In this document: positions 1 through 7,015 of the stretch, in pieces | Position numbering within the stretch: the stretch's first letter is position 1 | How the letters are laid out: each line of letters starts with the position of its first letter | Source of the DNA: Spirochaetaceae bacterium | GTDB lineage: Bacteria; Spirochaetota; Spirochaetia; SZUA-6; Fen-1364 | DNA length: 9,669 nucleotides | Direction of reading: 5' to 3' | Assembly: GCA_003141795.1 (NCBI GenBank) | Contig: PLNO01000232.1 | Location: 3,287-12,955 of the forward strand | Notes under the pieces: model-generated | Database searches by the model: none | Told to the model about the DNA's origin: nothing | Seen by the model: only the letters and a program-made list of their open reading frames with translations | Made by a program: the position numbers and the translations under genes

Positions 1-586
1 ATACCTGGAGCTGCGCGTCGAGCCACTCCTTCACGGCGCGGGTGGTGACATCGAGGAGTCGCGCGGTCCTGGCGGGCTCGGTCTTCAGGCCGACGAGGAA
101 GGCCGTGAGCCCGATCAGATGCGCGGCGAGCGCAAGCGGCCCCCGGACGGCTGCGATCTTGATGTCCATGCCCAAAGCGCGGACGCGCGGTACAGCGTGG
201 CGGTAGTGCGACAGCACGAGCGGCATCAGGCCGTCGCTGAGGGGGTTGGGAGGCTGCAGATCGTCGAGATCCGCGATGTCGTCTCCGATCGGATGGATCG
301 AAGGCGGTTGCGCGTCGGAGAAGCTCACGGGACACCCGAACCCCGACGGTTCCGCCGCCATCCCCGGTTCAACCCAGAAACCGGGGAGGAAGACTGCCTC
401 GGGAAACCTGTTCATGACGGTAAGGTTGGCATTGAGCCAAGTCTCGGGCTCCGCGATATAGTCCACGGTGGAAATGCTGAGATACGGCGGGATCCACGGG
501 CTGTCGGCGATGAACGCCGCCGGCACGGCTGGCTGCGGTTCTCCACGCGCCGCTTTCAGGATCTGCTCCCACTGGCTTTTCCTCAT
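1..586 (-). CDS. Uroporphyrinogen decarboxylase (URO-D) family protein, N-terminal part, runs off the left edge
   Basis: The frame is open from ATG at 586 to base 1, giving 195 residues with no stop, so the C-terminal part lies outside. The start MRKSQWEQILKAARGE matches the usual opening of the MtaA/CmuA branch of the URO-D superfamily. A GFWVEPGMAAEPSGFGCPVS stretch (about residues 69-88) and the helix GPLALAAHLIGL (149-160), followed by a run ending AVKEWLDAQL, are also typical. Members of this branch are often corrinoid-dependent methyltransferases rather than haem enzymes. No haem or corrinoid protein gene is visible here, so the reaction is unknown. The ATG overlaps the stop of the upstream amidohydrolase gene by 4 bases (ATGA), and a GGGGAGGAG ribosome-binding site lies just before it. 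It is probably the last or a late gene of the transporter operon. Family assignment is fairly sure; function is not. Confidence 0.82.
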   Translation of the reverse strand, partial: MRKSQWEQILKAARGEPQPAVPAAFIADSPWIPPYLSISTVDYIAEPETWLNANLTVMNRFPEAVFLPGFWVEPGMAAEPSGFGCPVSFSDAQPPSIHPIGDDIADLDDLQPPNPLSDGLMPLVLSHYRHAVPRVRALGMDIKIAAVRGPLALAAHLIGLTAFLVGLKTEPARTARLLDVTTRAVKEWLDAQLQV

Positions 587-1536
587 CCGCTCCTCCCCGC
601 CGGCTCCTGCAGGCCGTACAGGCGAATCGCGTTCTCTGCATAGATCATTCGTAGCTGCGCCTCCGTGAACAGGCCGCTTTCCGCGACGTAGTCGATCAAC
701 TGGCGATACGGGGCATTCACGGCGACCGATGGGAGGTCGCTGCCCCACAGGATGCGTTCCGCACCGACGATGTCACGTGCGATCCCCGCGTAGCGGCATG
801 CCGAGGGGAAAGGATAGGGCTCGGGCTTGGTGCTGTTGGGAATCGAGGCAAGGGTGAAAGACACGTTCGGAATTGGAGAGAGCGCCGCCAGGGCCGCGCT
901 CACCTCGTCGAACCGCCCGGGGCCGGGGTAGAACAGGTGCTCCACGATGAAGCGGATCCCCGGGTGGCGCCGCGCAACCCGTATGAGGGAATCGAGCTGG
1001 AAGCTCGGCTCACCGAAGGTGCCGAGGTCGAGGCTTACGACGAGACCATGTTCCTGCGCGAGCTCCCAGATCGGCGCCATGAGATCCCCGTCGAGATGAA
1101 AGTCGGGGTGATAGCCCATCAACCCGAAGGAACGGCTGATCTCGAACTTGAACCCGCGAAAGTGATATTCCCCCACGAGGCGCTCCATTATGGACGGGAC
1201 CTCGTACGCGTAGGGGTCGAAGGTCCCCATCCCGTACAACCTGTCGGGGAACCTCTGCTGGGCTTCCGCCGTGTAATCGTTGCAGTAGCCGTAGAAGGAG
1301 CCCTGCATCATCACCGCTTTCGAGATCCCGTGCTCATCCATCACATTGACAAGGCGATCGGGGGTGAAGGAGGTGTCACCCCACCCCTGGGGGATGAGAC
1401 GGGCCTCCTCCCCGTCGATCCACCGCACCCTGCCGTTTCCGATCGCGCGGGATTCACCCTTGCGACCGATGCCGGCAATGTGCTCGATCACGTGGGTATG
1501 AGCGTCAACGACCGTATAATGTGCTGTCCCCACCAT
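583..1536 (-). CDS. Amidohydrolase family protein (amidohydrolase_2 / COG2159 type TIM-barrel hydrolase)
   Basis: This 317-residue cytoplasmic protein has no signal peptide or membrane segment. It opens with the metal-binding HxH strand (VVDAHTHV, His13 and His15) and has a late barrel strand IVEHLF (His200). It ends with the catalytic Asp of ILWGSDLP (Asp267), followed by the family's C-terminal helix with AENAIRLYGL. The order and length (about 300 residues) fit the amidohydrolase_2 family, which includes lactonases, decarboxylases and other C-O or C-C hydrolases. The strand that normally carries another His reads VVSLDLGTFGE (165-175), with Asp170 near the expected place. The start at 1536 is supported by AGGAAAGG six bases upstream. 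It lies 38 bases after the regulator gene and overlaps the URO-D-like gene by 4 bases. A lactone or ring-opening hydrolase in sugar-acid catabolism is plausible but not shown. Confidence 0.85.
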   Translation of the reverse strand: MVGTAHYTVVDAHTHVIEHIAGIGRKGESRAIGNGRVRWIDGEEARLIPQGWGDTSFTPDRLVNVMDEHGISKAVMMQGSFYGYCNDYTAEAQQRFPDRLYGMGTFDPYAYEVPSIMERLVGEYHFRGFKFEISRSFGLMGYHPDFHLDGDLMAPIWELAQEHGLVVSLDLGTFGEPSFQLDSLIRVARRHPGIRFIVEHLFYPGPGRFDEVSAALAALSPIPNVSFTLASIPNSTKPEPYPFPSACRYAGIARDIVGAERILWGSDLPSVAVNAPYRQLIDYVAESGLFTEAQLRMIYAENAIRLYGLQEPAGRSG

Positions 1537-1550
1537 CGCGAGCCTTTCCT

Positions 1551-1565
1551 GTCAGCGCTGCTGAC
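1551..1565 (-). other. Small intercistronic hairpin before the amidohydrolase ribosome-binding site
   Basis: On the minus strand the transcript would contain GTCAGC-AGC-GCTGAC, a perfect 6-base-pair stem with a 3-base loop. It ends exactly where the AGGAAAGG ribosome-binding site (1550-1543) begins, and the regulator's stop is at 1577-1575. It has no U-tract, so it is not a terminator. It might affect translation or mRNA stability, but an inverted repeat this short can occur by chance. Confidence 0.35.
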
Positions 1566-1574
1566 CCGATGCGT

Positions 1575-2219
1575 TCACAGCTGGAGCTTGTTGACCATGG
1601 AAGCGATCAACTTGGCTGAGGCGATGTGCTCCCGCATCGCCTCAGCCGCGCCATCCGCGTCCCGCGCCAGGATTCTCTCGATGATCTTCGCATGCTCGTC
1701 GTTGCTCGCGCGCAGACGGTCATGGATCCTGGCTCCCAGGGCGACGATGCGCATGTTCTGGGAGAGAACGCCCTCCATCAGGCGGATCAGATACCTGTTC
1801 TTCGTTCGTTCGGCAAGATAAAAATGAAGCTGGAAGTCACTTTCGATGATCGAGTCGGTGTCGTACTTATCCTTCGTGAAAACCTTGTGGAACTTCGCGA
1901 GCATGTCCTTTTCCGCCACGGGGGTGGCGAGCTTCGCGATGAGAGGCTCGATCGCCTCCCGGACCGTGTAGATCTGACTCACGTCCCCGATGGAGATCGG
2001 CGCGACAATCACCCCGCGCCTGGGCATGACGACGAGCAAGTCCTCCCGTTCCAGAGCATTGACCGCCTCGCGGATGGGGGTCCTGCTTACTCCGATCTCT
2101 TCCATCAAAGCGTTCTGGTCCACAACGGCGCCCGGCATCAGCTCACACCTGACGATCTTGCGTTTGATGACCCCGTACGCTTTGTCCTTCAGCTTCGGGA
2201 GGTTGTCATTGTCGCTCAT
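1575..2219 (-). CDS. GntR family transcriptional regulator, FadR subfamily (FCD ligand domain)
   Basis: The 214-residue protein has an N-terminal winged helix-turn-helix (about residues 11-73) with the recognition-helix signature GVSRTPIREAVNALE, followed by an all-helical FCD effector domain. The four residues that usually bind metal in FCD domains are present: Asp128 and His132 in SDFQLHFYL, His176 in DEHAKII and His198 in REHIAS. Regulators of this type usually repress catabolic or uptake genes and release DNA when a small carboxylic or sugar-acid ligand binds. The start at 2219 is chosen because GAGG lies four bases upstream and the HTH then starts at its normal distance from the N-terminus. 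A GTG at 2294, directly after the permease stop, would add 25 unrelated residues and lacks a good ribosome-binding site. Encoded between transport and enzyme genes, it probably controls its own operon, perhaps through the palindrome at 6961-6978. Confidence 0.92.
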   Translation of the reverse strand: MSDNDNLPKLKDKAYGVIKRKIVRCELMPGAVVDQNALMEEIGVSRTPIREAVNALEREDLLVVMPRRGVIVAPISIGDVSQIYTVREAIEPLIAKLATPVAEKDMLAKFHKVFTKDKYDTDSIIESDFQLHFYLAERTKNRYLIRLMEGVLSQNMRIVALGARIHDRLRASNDEHAKIIERILARDADGAAEAMREHIASAKLIASMVNKLQL

Positions 2220-2294
2220 CGGACCTCGATTCATGCTCTTGGTTCCCGCGAGGAAATATAGCGTGCCACCGGTTTCGCCGCCAGTGATGCGCAC

Positions 2295-3245
2295 CTATGC
2301 GGCCGCCATTCGTCTTCCCCTTGGGACGGAAGCGACAAGGATGATCATCAACAGCGCGCCCTGGATGATCTTCTGGTACGACACGGGGAGCATCGTCAGG
2401 TTCAGGAACATGATCATGAGGCTCAGAAGGAGGGCGCCGGCAACGGCGCCTGCCACGCTCGACTTGCCGCCCGCTGCGCTCGTCCCGCCGATGACCGTCG
2501 CGGCAACCGATGTCATGAGGTAGGACACGCCCATGTCCTGGGAGGCTCCGCCGAAGTATCCACCCATGAGGATGCCCGCGATGCCCGCAAGAACGCTGCT
2601 CAGAACGAATGCGGAAATCACGATTCGCGCGACCCTGATGCCCGCAAGGTCAGCGGCTATCCTGTTCTGTCCCACGGCGTGAAGACGTTTCCCGAACCTC
2701 GTCCTGTACATGAGCACGCCCATGACCGCGGCCACTGCCGCCGCGACGAAGATCATCGGAGAAAGCCCGAAGATTCTCAGTTGCTGCGCGAAGTGGGCGA
2801 TGCCCGCCGAAGGCATGCCCGTGGTCATTCGGGAAACGATGAGCACGATCGAATACACGACGAAGCCCACCGCGAGGGTCGTAATCATCGGCGGCACCCG
2901 CAGGTAGAGATTGACCACACCGATCACGACTCCGATGCCCACGCATGCGATGAGCGGAACAAGAAGCCCCACGGCGATGCCATACCGAGCAGTCAGCATG
3001 GAAGAGACATACGCCGCCAGAGCGACAGTGTACTGGCTGGAAAGGTCGATCGCGCCGTCTCCGCTCGTGATGACGGTCATCTGGCCGAGGCTCAGGAGCA
3101 CGAGGAAGCTCGCCAGCGTAGCGCTCACGGAGATCACATGCAGCGAGAACTGGTGCGTCATGATGCTGATCACGACCCACAAGAGCAGCGACCCGAGCAC
3201 GGACCACATCCACACGTTCCTTGTCACGATCCGTCTGAGGTTCAT
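2295..3245 (-). CDS. Sugar-type ABC transporter permease (RbsC-like, BPD_transp_2 family)
   Basis: This 316-residue, very hydrophobic inner-membrane protein has roughly eight to ten membrane segments. The conserved region after the second segment reads LSLGQMTVITSGDGAIDLSS (51-70), which corresponds to the GQ..VI.TGGIDLS motif of ribose-type permeases but with a longer Gly/Asp loop. The cytoplasmic coupling loop RFGKRLHAVGQNRIAADLAGI lies at about 183-203, and the C-terminal GGTSAAGGKSSVAGAV (253-268) is also typical. It starts at 3245, overlapping the stop of the fused ATPase-permease gene by 4 bases (ATGA). AGGAGGG lies 10 bases upstream, inside that gene. A longer reading frame reaches to 3587, but those extra residues are Arg/His/Pro-rich shadow of the upstream gene. 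It most likely pairs with the permease domain of the fusion protein to form a heterodimeric membrane channel. Confidence 0.92.
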   Translation of the reverse strand: MNLRRIVTRNVWMWSVLGSLLLWVVISIMTHQFSLHVISVSATLASFLVLLSLGQMTVITSGDGAIDLSSQYTVALAAYVSSMLTARYGIAVGLLVPLIACVGIGVVIGVVNLYLRVPPMITTLAVGFVVYSIVLIVSRMTTGMPSAGIAHFAQQLRIFGLSPMIFVAAAVAAVMGVLMYRTRFGKRLHAVGQNRIAADLAGIRVARIVISAFVLSSVLAGIAGILMGGYFGGASQDMGVSYLMTSVAATVIGGTSAAGGKSSVAGAVAGALLLSLMIMFLNLTMLPVSYQKIIQGALLMIILVASVPRGRRMAAA

Positions 3246-5716
3246 CTCTTTGGTTCCCTCCTGCGGCTGAGCAGGTTCAGAGCAAGGGCTGCGATCAGGA
3301 TCAACCCGGTGACCGCGCTCTGGAGATTCGAGTCGATGCCGATGAAGGTGAGCAGGAACGAGATGCTCGAGATGCCGAGGGCAGCAGCGACAACGCCCAC
3401 CGGCGAGCTGATCCCTCCCGAGAAGCTGCACCCGCCCAGGATGATCGTCGCGATGCTCAGCATGTTGTAGGAACGGCTCGAATTGCTGTCGCCGCTGCTG
3501 GAGATCGCCGTGAGAAGGAGGCCGCCGATTACTATCATGAGCCCCGACAGCGCATAGGCCACCATCGTCGCAACGAGCTGCGACCATCCCGCGCGGCTCA
3601 CCGCTGTCGGATTATTCCCCATGGCGTTGATGATCATCCCGTACTTCGACCGCCGAACGATCCAGAAGGCGAGCAGCGCGGCTAACGCCGCGATCACGAT
3701 CGGCATGGGGACGATGGGAAGCTCATAGTTGTAGAACGCGCTGAGCCATGCGGGGGCGTGCCCGCCAGGCACCGGTGCGATCGCCAGGGCGATGCCCAGC
3801 CACACGAAGGAGGCGCCCAACGTGATGACGATGGCCGGAATGCGTGTGAAATGGATCACCGCGGCGAGCCCCGCATACGCGAGCACCACGAGCACGATAT
3901 ACACGGTTCCCAGGCCTGGATTGCTCGCGAAGATGAAGGCAATGATCACGTTCATCAGGCCGACGGACATCCCGTTTCCCAGGTCGATGCCGCCTGAGAT
4001 CACCATGAACATCTGTCCCAACGCGATGAACACGAGGGGGACGGCCGAAGAGTAGAGGAGCTGGATTCCGAGGTACGATGTGATCCTCGGGTTGAAGAGC
4101 GAATTGATGATGTAGATGGAGATAAGGGTTGCAAAGGCGAGGAATGCGCGGTTGTTCACGACCGTGCGCACGACGCTCGATCTGCGCTGCCGGGGGGCAG
4201 CCGCCACCTCCGCCGTCGATGCCCCCTTGGACTTCTCGCGGAACGAGGTGCGTATGATGTTCTGCACCGTCACCTGGTCGCCAGCGAACTCCTCGACGAT
4301 GCGTCCCTCGTGCATCACGTACACCCGGTCGCATTGCTCCATCTCGAGGTCTTCCGTGCTGTGCAGCAGGATCGCCTTTCCCTGCTGCCGCGCTTCGTCG
4401 AGGAGCCGGTAGATCTCCTGCTTCGTCTCGACGTCGACCCCGCTGGTGGGGTCATTGAGCAGAACGAGGTCCGATTCGGCAGCCAGACACCGGGCAAGCA
4501 GCGCCTTCTGCTGGTTACCGCCCGAGAGGCTCGTGATGTCGTCACGGACGCTCCGCGCGGTGAACCTCAGCTTCTCATACCAGTACTTCGCCATGGAGAG
4601 GTATTTCCGCGTCTGGATGATTCCGTGCCGTGTCACCTTGGAAAGGCTTGAGATCATGGTGTTGTCGGCGATGTCCCAGAGCGGAAAGATTCCCTCGTTG
4701 TTCCTGTCGCCGCTCACGTAGGCGACGTTCGCGGCAAGGCGGATGCTCGCCCCCCGACGCACGGATTTCGACGCCTTGAAAACCTCCCGGATCAGCTCCG
4801 TCTGGCCAGCCCCCTCGAGCCCCGAGATGCCGACGATCTCCCCCTTGCCGACGTGGAGACTGACATCATGGAGCGAATCCGTCTTCAGGCGGTCGATCGT
4901 GAGAGCGGGCTCGAGGCTGCGGCTCTCCTGATTGACCTTGTGCGCGGCCTGCACCTTGCCGCCGAGGATTTCGACGAGCTCTCGCATCGATGTCGCCGAC
5001 CGAAACCCCGCCCAGGCAGTCGTGCCACTCTTCATCACGACGACCCTGTCGCAGACCTTCTCGATCTCGTCCAGTTTGTGGGAGATATAGACGATGGCGA
5101 TGCCCCGCTTCACGAGGTCACGGATTGCGTCGTGCAGCTGTATGATCCTGTCACCCGTCAGGGACGAGGTGGGCTCGTCGAGGATCAGGATTTTCAGTGC
5201 ACGGTGAGAGATCGCCTTTGCGATCTCGATCATCTGCCTCTGGGGCAGCAGGAGGTCACCCACCGACGCGTCGACGTCGATGTCGTGGCCGGGGAACACC
5301 GCGTCGAGTTGCTTCCTCGTCAATCGTCGCGCGCGACGGCGCCACCCCGGAGTTCCAAACGGGTTGTGGTCCATGAGCGTGACCATGAAGTTCTCATAGA
5401 CGGTGAGGTTCGTGAAGAGCGACAGCTCCTGGTACGCGCAGGCGATTCCGTGCTCCCGGGCCGCGTTCGCTCCGAACGCGGCCCCTATCCTCCCCGCATT
5501 TCCAAAAAGGATCTCGCCCCTGGTCGGAGGATGGACTCCGGTGATCACCTTCATCAGCGTGGTCTTGCCGGCGCCATTGGGCCCGACGAGACCAATGACC
5601 TCGCCGAGGTGTATCTCCAGGCTCATGTCTTTCAGCGCGCGTGTCGTGCCGAAGTACTTGGAGATGCCCTTCAGCGAGAGATACGCGTTGTTCCTCGGTC
5701 CTGCCTGATCGCTCAT
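3242..5716 (-). CDS. Fused ABC transporter protein: two RbsA-type ATPase domains plus an RbsC-type permease domain
   Basis: One 824-residue open frame holds three domains. ATPase domain 1 (about 12-255) has Walker A GPNGAGKT (45-52), Gln96 in the Q-loop, Walker B LKILILDEP (174-182) and the H-loop His213. Its signature region reads LLLPQRQ (155-161) instead of LSGGQ. ATPase domain 2 (about 268-490) has a Lys-less Walker A GLEGAGQT (299-306), an intact signature LSGGNQQ (397-403) and an altered Walker B LVLLNDP (417-423). A polar linker (about 491-515) leads to a permease domain (about 520-824) with GQMFMVISGGIDLGNG (567-582) and a C-terminal GGCSFSGGISSPVG. Usual RbsA proteins are about 500 residues and the permease is separate, so this is a fusion of two normally adjacent genes. 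The stop overlaps the next permease by 4 bases. It energises and forms half of a sugar-type importer. GGGAG four bases before ATG supports the start. Confidence 0.93.
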   Translation of the reverse strand: MSDQAGPRNNAYLSLKGISKYFGTTRALKDMSLEIHLGEVIGLVGPNGAGKTTLMKVITGVHPPTRGEILFGNAGRIGAAFGANAAREHGIACAYQELSLFTNLTVYENFMVTLMDHNPFGTPGWRRRARRLTRKQLDAVFPGHDIDVDASVGDLLLPQRQMIEIAKAISHRALKILILDEPTSSLTGDRIIQLHDAIRDLVKRGIAIVYISHKLDEIEKVCDRVVVMKSGTTAWAGFRSATSMRELVEILGGKVQAAHKVNQESRSLEPALTIDRLKTDSLHDVSLHVGKGEIVGISGLEGAGQTELIREVFKASKSVRRGASIRLAANVAYVSGDRNNEGIFPLWDIADNTMISSLSKVTRHGIIQTRKYLSMAKYWYEKLRFTARSVRDDITSLSGGNQQKALLARCLAAESDLVLLNDPTSGVDVETKQEIYRLLDEARQQGKAILLHSTEDLEMEQCDRVYVMHEGRIVEEFAGDQVTVQNIIRTSFREKSKGASTAEVAAAPRQRRSSVVRTVVNNRAFLAFATLISIYIINSLFNPRITSYLGIQLLYSSAVPLVFIALGQMFMVISGGIDLGNGMSVGLMNVIIAFIFASNPGLGTVYIVLVVLAYAGLAAVIHFTRIPAIVITLGASFVWLGIALAIAPVPGGHAPAWLSAFYNYELPIVPMPIVIAALAALLAFWIVRRSKYGMIINAMGNNPTAVSRAGWSQLVATMVAYALSGLMIVIGGLLLTAISSSGDSNSSRSYNMLSIATIILGGCSFSGGISSPVGVVAAALGISSISFLLTFIGIDSNLQSAVTGLILIAALALNLLSRRREPKR

Positions 5717-5781
5717 TCGTCTCCCGCCACCAAAGCTGCATGAAGCGGATCACCGCCGTATCATACCACGCTCAGGAGCGC

Positions 5782-5808
5782 CTCGGCCCGTCTGTGCGAC
5801 GGGCCGAG
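5782..5808 (-). other. Strong intergenic hairpin after the binding-protein gene
   Basis: CTCGGCCCGTC and GACGGGCCGAG form a perfect GC-rich 11-base-pair stem around a 5-base loop. It starts 32 bases after the stop of the binding-protein gene and lies 65 bases before the ATPase-permease start. On the minus strand it is followed by GGCGCTCC, not by a U-run, so it is unlikely to be a full intrinsic terminator. Similar structures after binding-protein genes protect the upstream mRNA from 3' exonucleases and partly attenuate the downstream transporter genes, and that role is inferred here. Confidence 0.65.
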
Positions 5809-5840
5809 ACCTCATGTCAGATCGACTGTAATGCTTTGCC

Positions 5841-6875
5841 TTATTTGTTGTAGTAGGTTTTCACGATCCAGTCATGGTCGTACTCTTTCGCGGCAACCTC
5901 GTCAGCCTTGAGATTGGCGAAATTGTCCACCATTTCCTGGGTGATGCTGAGTGCCGGCATGATCATTTCCTTGGGCACCTTCACTCCGCCTTTGAGCAGA
6001 TCCACAGCGACGTACAACGACGATGCGGCGCTCCACGGATTGGCTCCCCAGGAGAAAGACTTGTAGCCGTTTTTCGTCTTCTGGTCCGCCCACCACTTCA
6101 GGAAGTTCCCGCGGTTTCCACCGATGATGACCGGGATGTTCCGGCCGGCGGCGATGAAGGCCTGGAGGGCGCCGTATTCGTCCCCGCCCTGCCCCAGAAC
6201 GCCATCGATCTGCGGGATTCCAGGGAGTATCGATGCCACCTGCTGCTGCGCCACGGACTCGGTCCACTCACCGTAGATCGACCCGACGACCTTGATGTTC
6301 GGGTATGCCTTGAGAGCGTCCAGCGCGGATGCGTGGAAAGCATCGTCATAGGGAACCCCCGCGAGGCCGCGGATCTCGATGATTGTACCCTTCCCGCCCA
6401 TGATGTCGGCAAGATGCTTGACGGCATCAGCCGCCATTGCGTTGGTGTCCCAGTTGATCTGGTACGCCTGGTCCGTCGTGACCGGTCCGTCATTCACGAT
6501 GATGACCGGTATGCCGGCTTTGACGGCTTTCTCGATTGCGCCGTTCAGTCCCGAAGCGCTTCCTGGATCGATGATGATCGCGTTCACGCCGTCAAGAATG
6601 AGGCTCTCGATCTGAGACACCTGGGTCGCGACATTGTTGTTCGACTGCAGCATCTTGTAGCTCTTCAACGTCCCGTCAGCAACCATCTTGTCTGCCAGTT
6701 TCTTGAAAAGCGCTTCCATCGTCTGGCGGTACGTGTTGCCGCCATAGGAATTGGAGAACCCGATCGTAAAGCCCTTCGCTTTCGCCCCGGCTTCCGCATT
6801 TCCTGCAGCAAAGGCGAATACACCCGATGCAAGGAGCGCTGCCGAAACAAGCGCAATGATCCGTTTCCAATACAT
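5841..6875 (-). CDS. Periplasmic sugar-type substrate-binding protein of an ABC importer (RbsB-like, Peripla_BP_4)
   Basis: The 344-residue protein begins with a Sec signal peptide: MYWKR, a hydrophobic core IIALVSAALLASGVFAFA, then AAGNAEAG. It has no Cys, so it is secreted and soluble rather than a lipoprotein. The mature part starts KGFTIGFSNSYGGNTYR (34-50), the first strand and ligand loop of the type I periplasmic-binding fold. QIESLILDGVNAIIIDP (88-104) and AGIPVIIVNDGP (120-131) are the classic next strands of the RbsB/LacI-like family, and DGVLGQGGDEYGALQA (224-239) lies in the C-terminal lobe. The start at 6875 is chosen for GGAGG seven bases upstream and for the signal peptide; a TTG at 6920 would add 15 residues. 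It is the first gene of the minus-strand operon, behind a strong promoter. The ligand is probably a sugar, polyol or related compound but cannot be told from sequence alone. Confidence 0.93.
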   Translation of the reverse strand: MYWKRIIALVSAALLASGVFAFAAGNAEAGAKAKGFTIGFSNSYGGNTYRQTMEALFKKLADKMVADGTLKSYKMLQSNNNVATQVSQIESLILDGVNAIIIDPGSASGLNGAIEKAVKAGIPVIIVNDGPVTTDQAYQINWDTNAMAADAVKHLADIMGGKGTIIEIRGLAGVPYDDAFHASALDALKAYPNIKVVGSIYGEWTESVAQQQVASILPGIPQIDGVLGQGGDEYGALQAFIAAGRNIPVIIGGNRGNFLKWWADQKTKNGYKSFSWGANPWSAASSLYVAVDLLKGGVKVPKEMIMPALSITQEMVDNFANLKADEVAAKEYDHDWIVKTYYNK

Positions 6876-6882
6876 CTGCAAT

Positions 6883-6887
6883 CCTCC
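6883..6887 (-). promoter_or_regulatory. Ribosome-binding site deciding the binding-protein start
   Basis: GGAGG on the minus strand lies seven bases before ATG at 6875. It selects that ATG, which begins directly with the signal peptide, over the in-frame TTG at 6920. Confidence 0.8.
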
Positions 6888-6960
6888 GTTCGAGAAATAG
6901 TAATGACCGCTGTAGACCAAAAACCTGGAGAGCCTTGACCTCCTTGATCTAAATGTAGTA

Positions 6961-6978
6961 ACACTGATATATCAGTGT
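6961..6978. promoter_or_regulatory. Perfect 18-base palindrome, probable operator at the transcription start
   Basis: ACACTGATATATCAGTGT is its own reverse complement over all 18 bases. It begins eight bases downstream of the minus-strand -10 box, so it would cover about +2 to +19 of the operon transcript. Its AT-rich centre with TGAT/ATCA arms resembles the short palindromes bound by dimeric FadR-subfamily GntR regulators. The regulator encoded at 1575-2219 is the natural candidate to bind it and block transcription. The palindrome is directly visible; the binding partner is inferred. Confidence 0.75.
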
Positions 6979-6986
6979 GATTTCAG

Positions 6987-7015
6987 ACTATAGGGTATTT
7001 CGCTCCTGCTGTCAA
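6987..7015 (-). promoter_or_regulatory. Sigma70-type promoter of the transport operon
   Basis: On the minus strand there is a perfect -35 box TTGACA (7015-7010), a 17-base spacer and a -10 box TATAGT (6992-6987, five of six matches to consensus). Transcription should start near 6980, about 105 bases before the binding-protein ATG. This is the strongest promoter match I found in the window. Confidence 0.8.

Noticed and set aside
937..1821. Long plus-strand open frame of 294 codons
   Set aside because: It lies opposite the amidohydrolase and regulator genes, has low-complexity composition typical of GC-rich antisense frames, and shows no recognisable domain.
3246..3587. N-terminal extension of the second permease
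   Set aside because: The extra residues are Arg/His/Pro-rich and out of frame with the fused gene they overlap. The ATG at 3245 with the 4-base overlap gives a normal permease N-terminus.
4853..5743. Plus-strand open frame of 296 codons
   Set aside because: It is the antisense shadow of the first ATPase domain, whose motifs are unmistakable on the minus strand.
5874..6938. Plus-strand open frame of 354 codons
   Set aside because: It is antisense to the binding-protein gene, which has a signal peptide, a good ribosome-binding site and family motifs.
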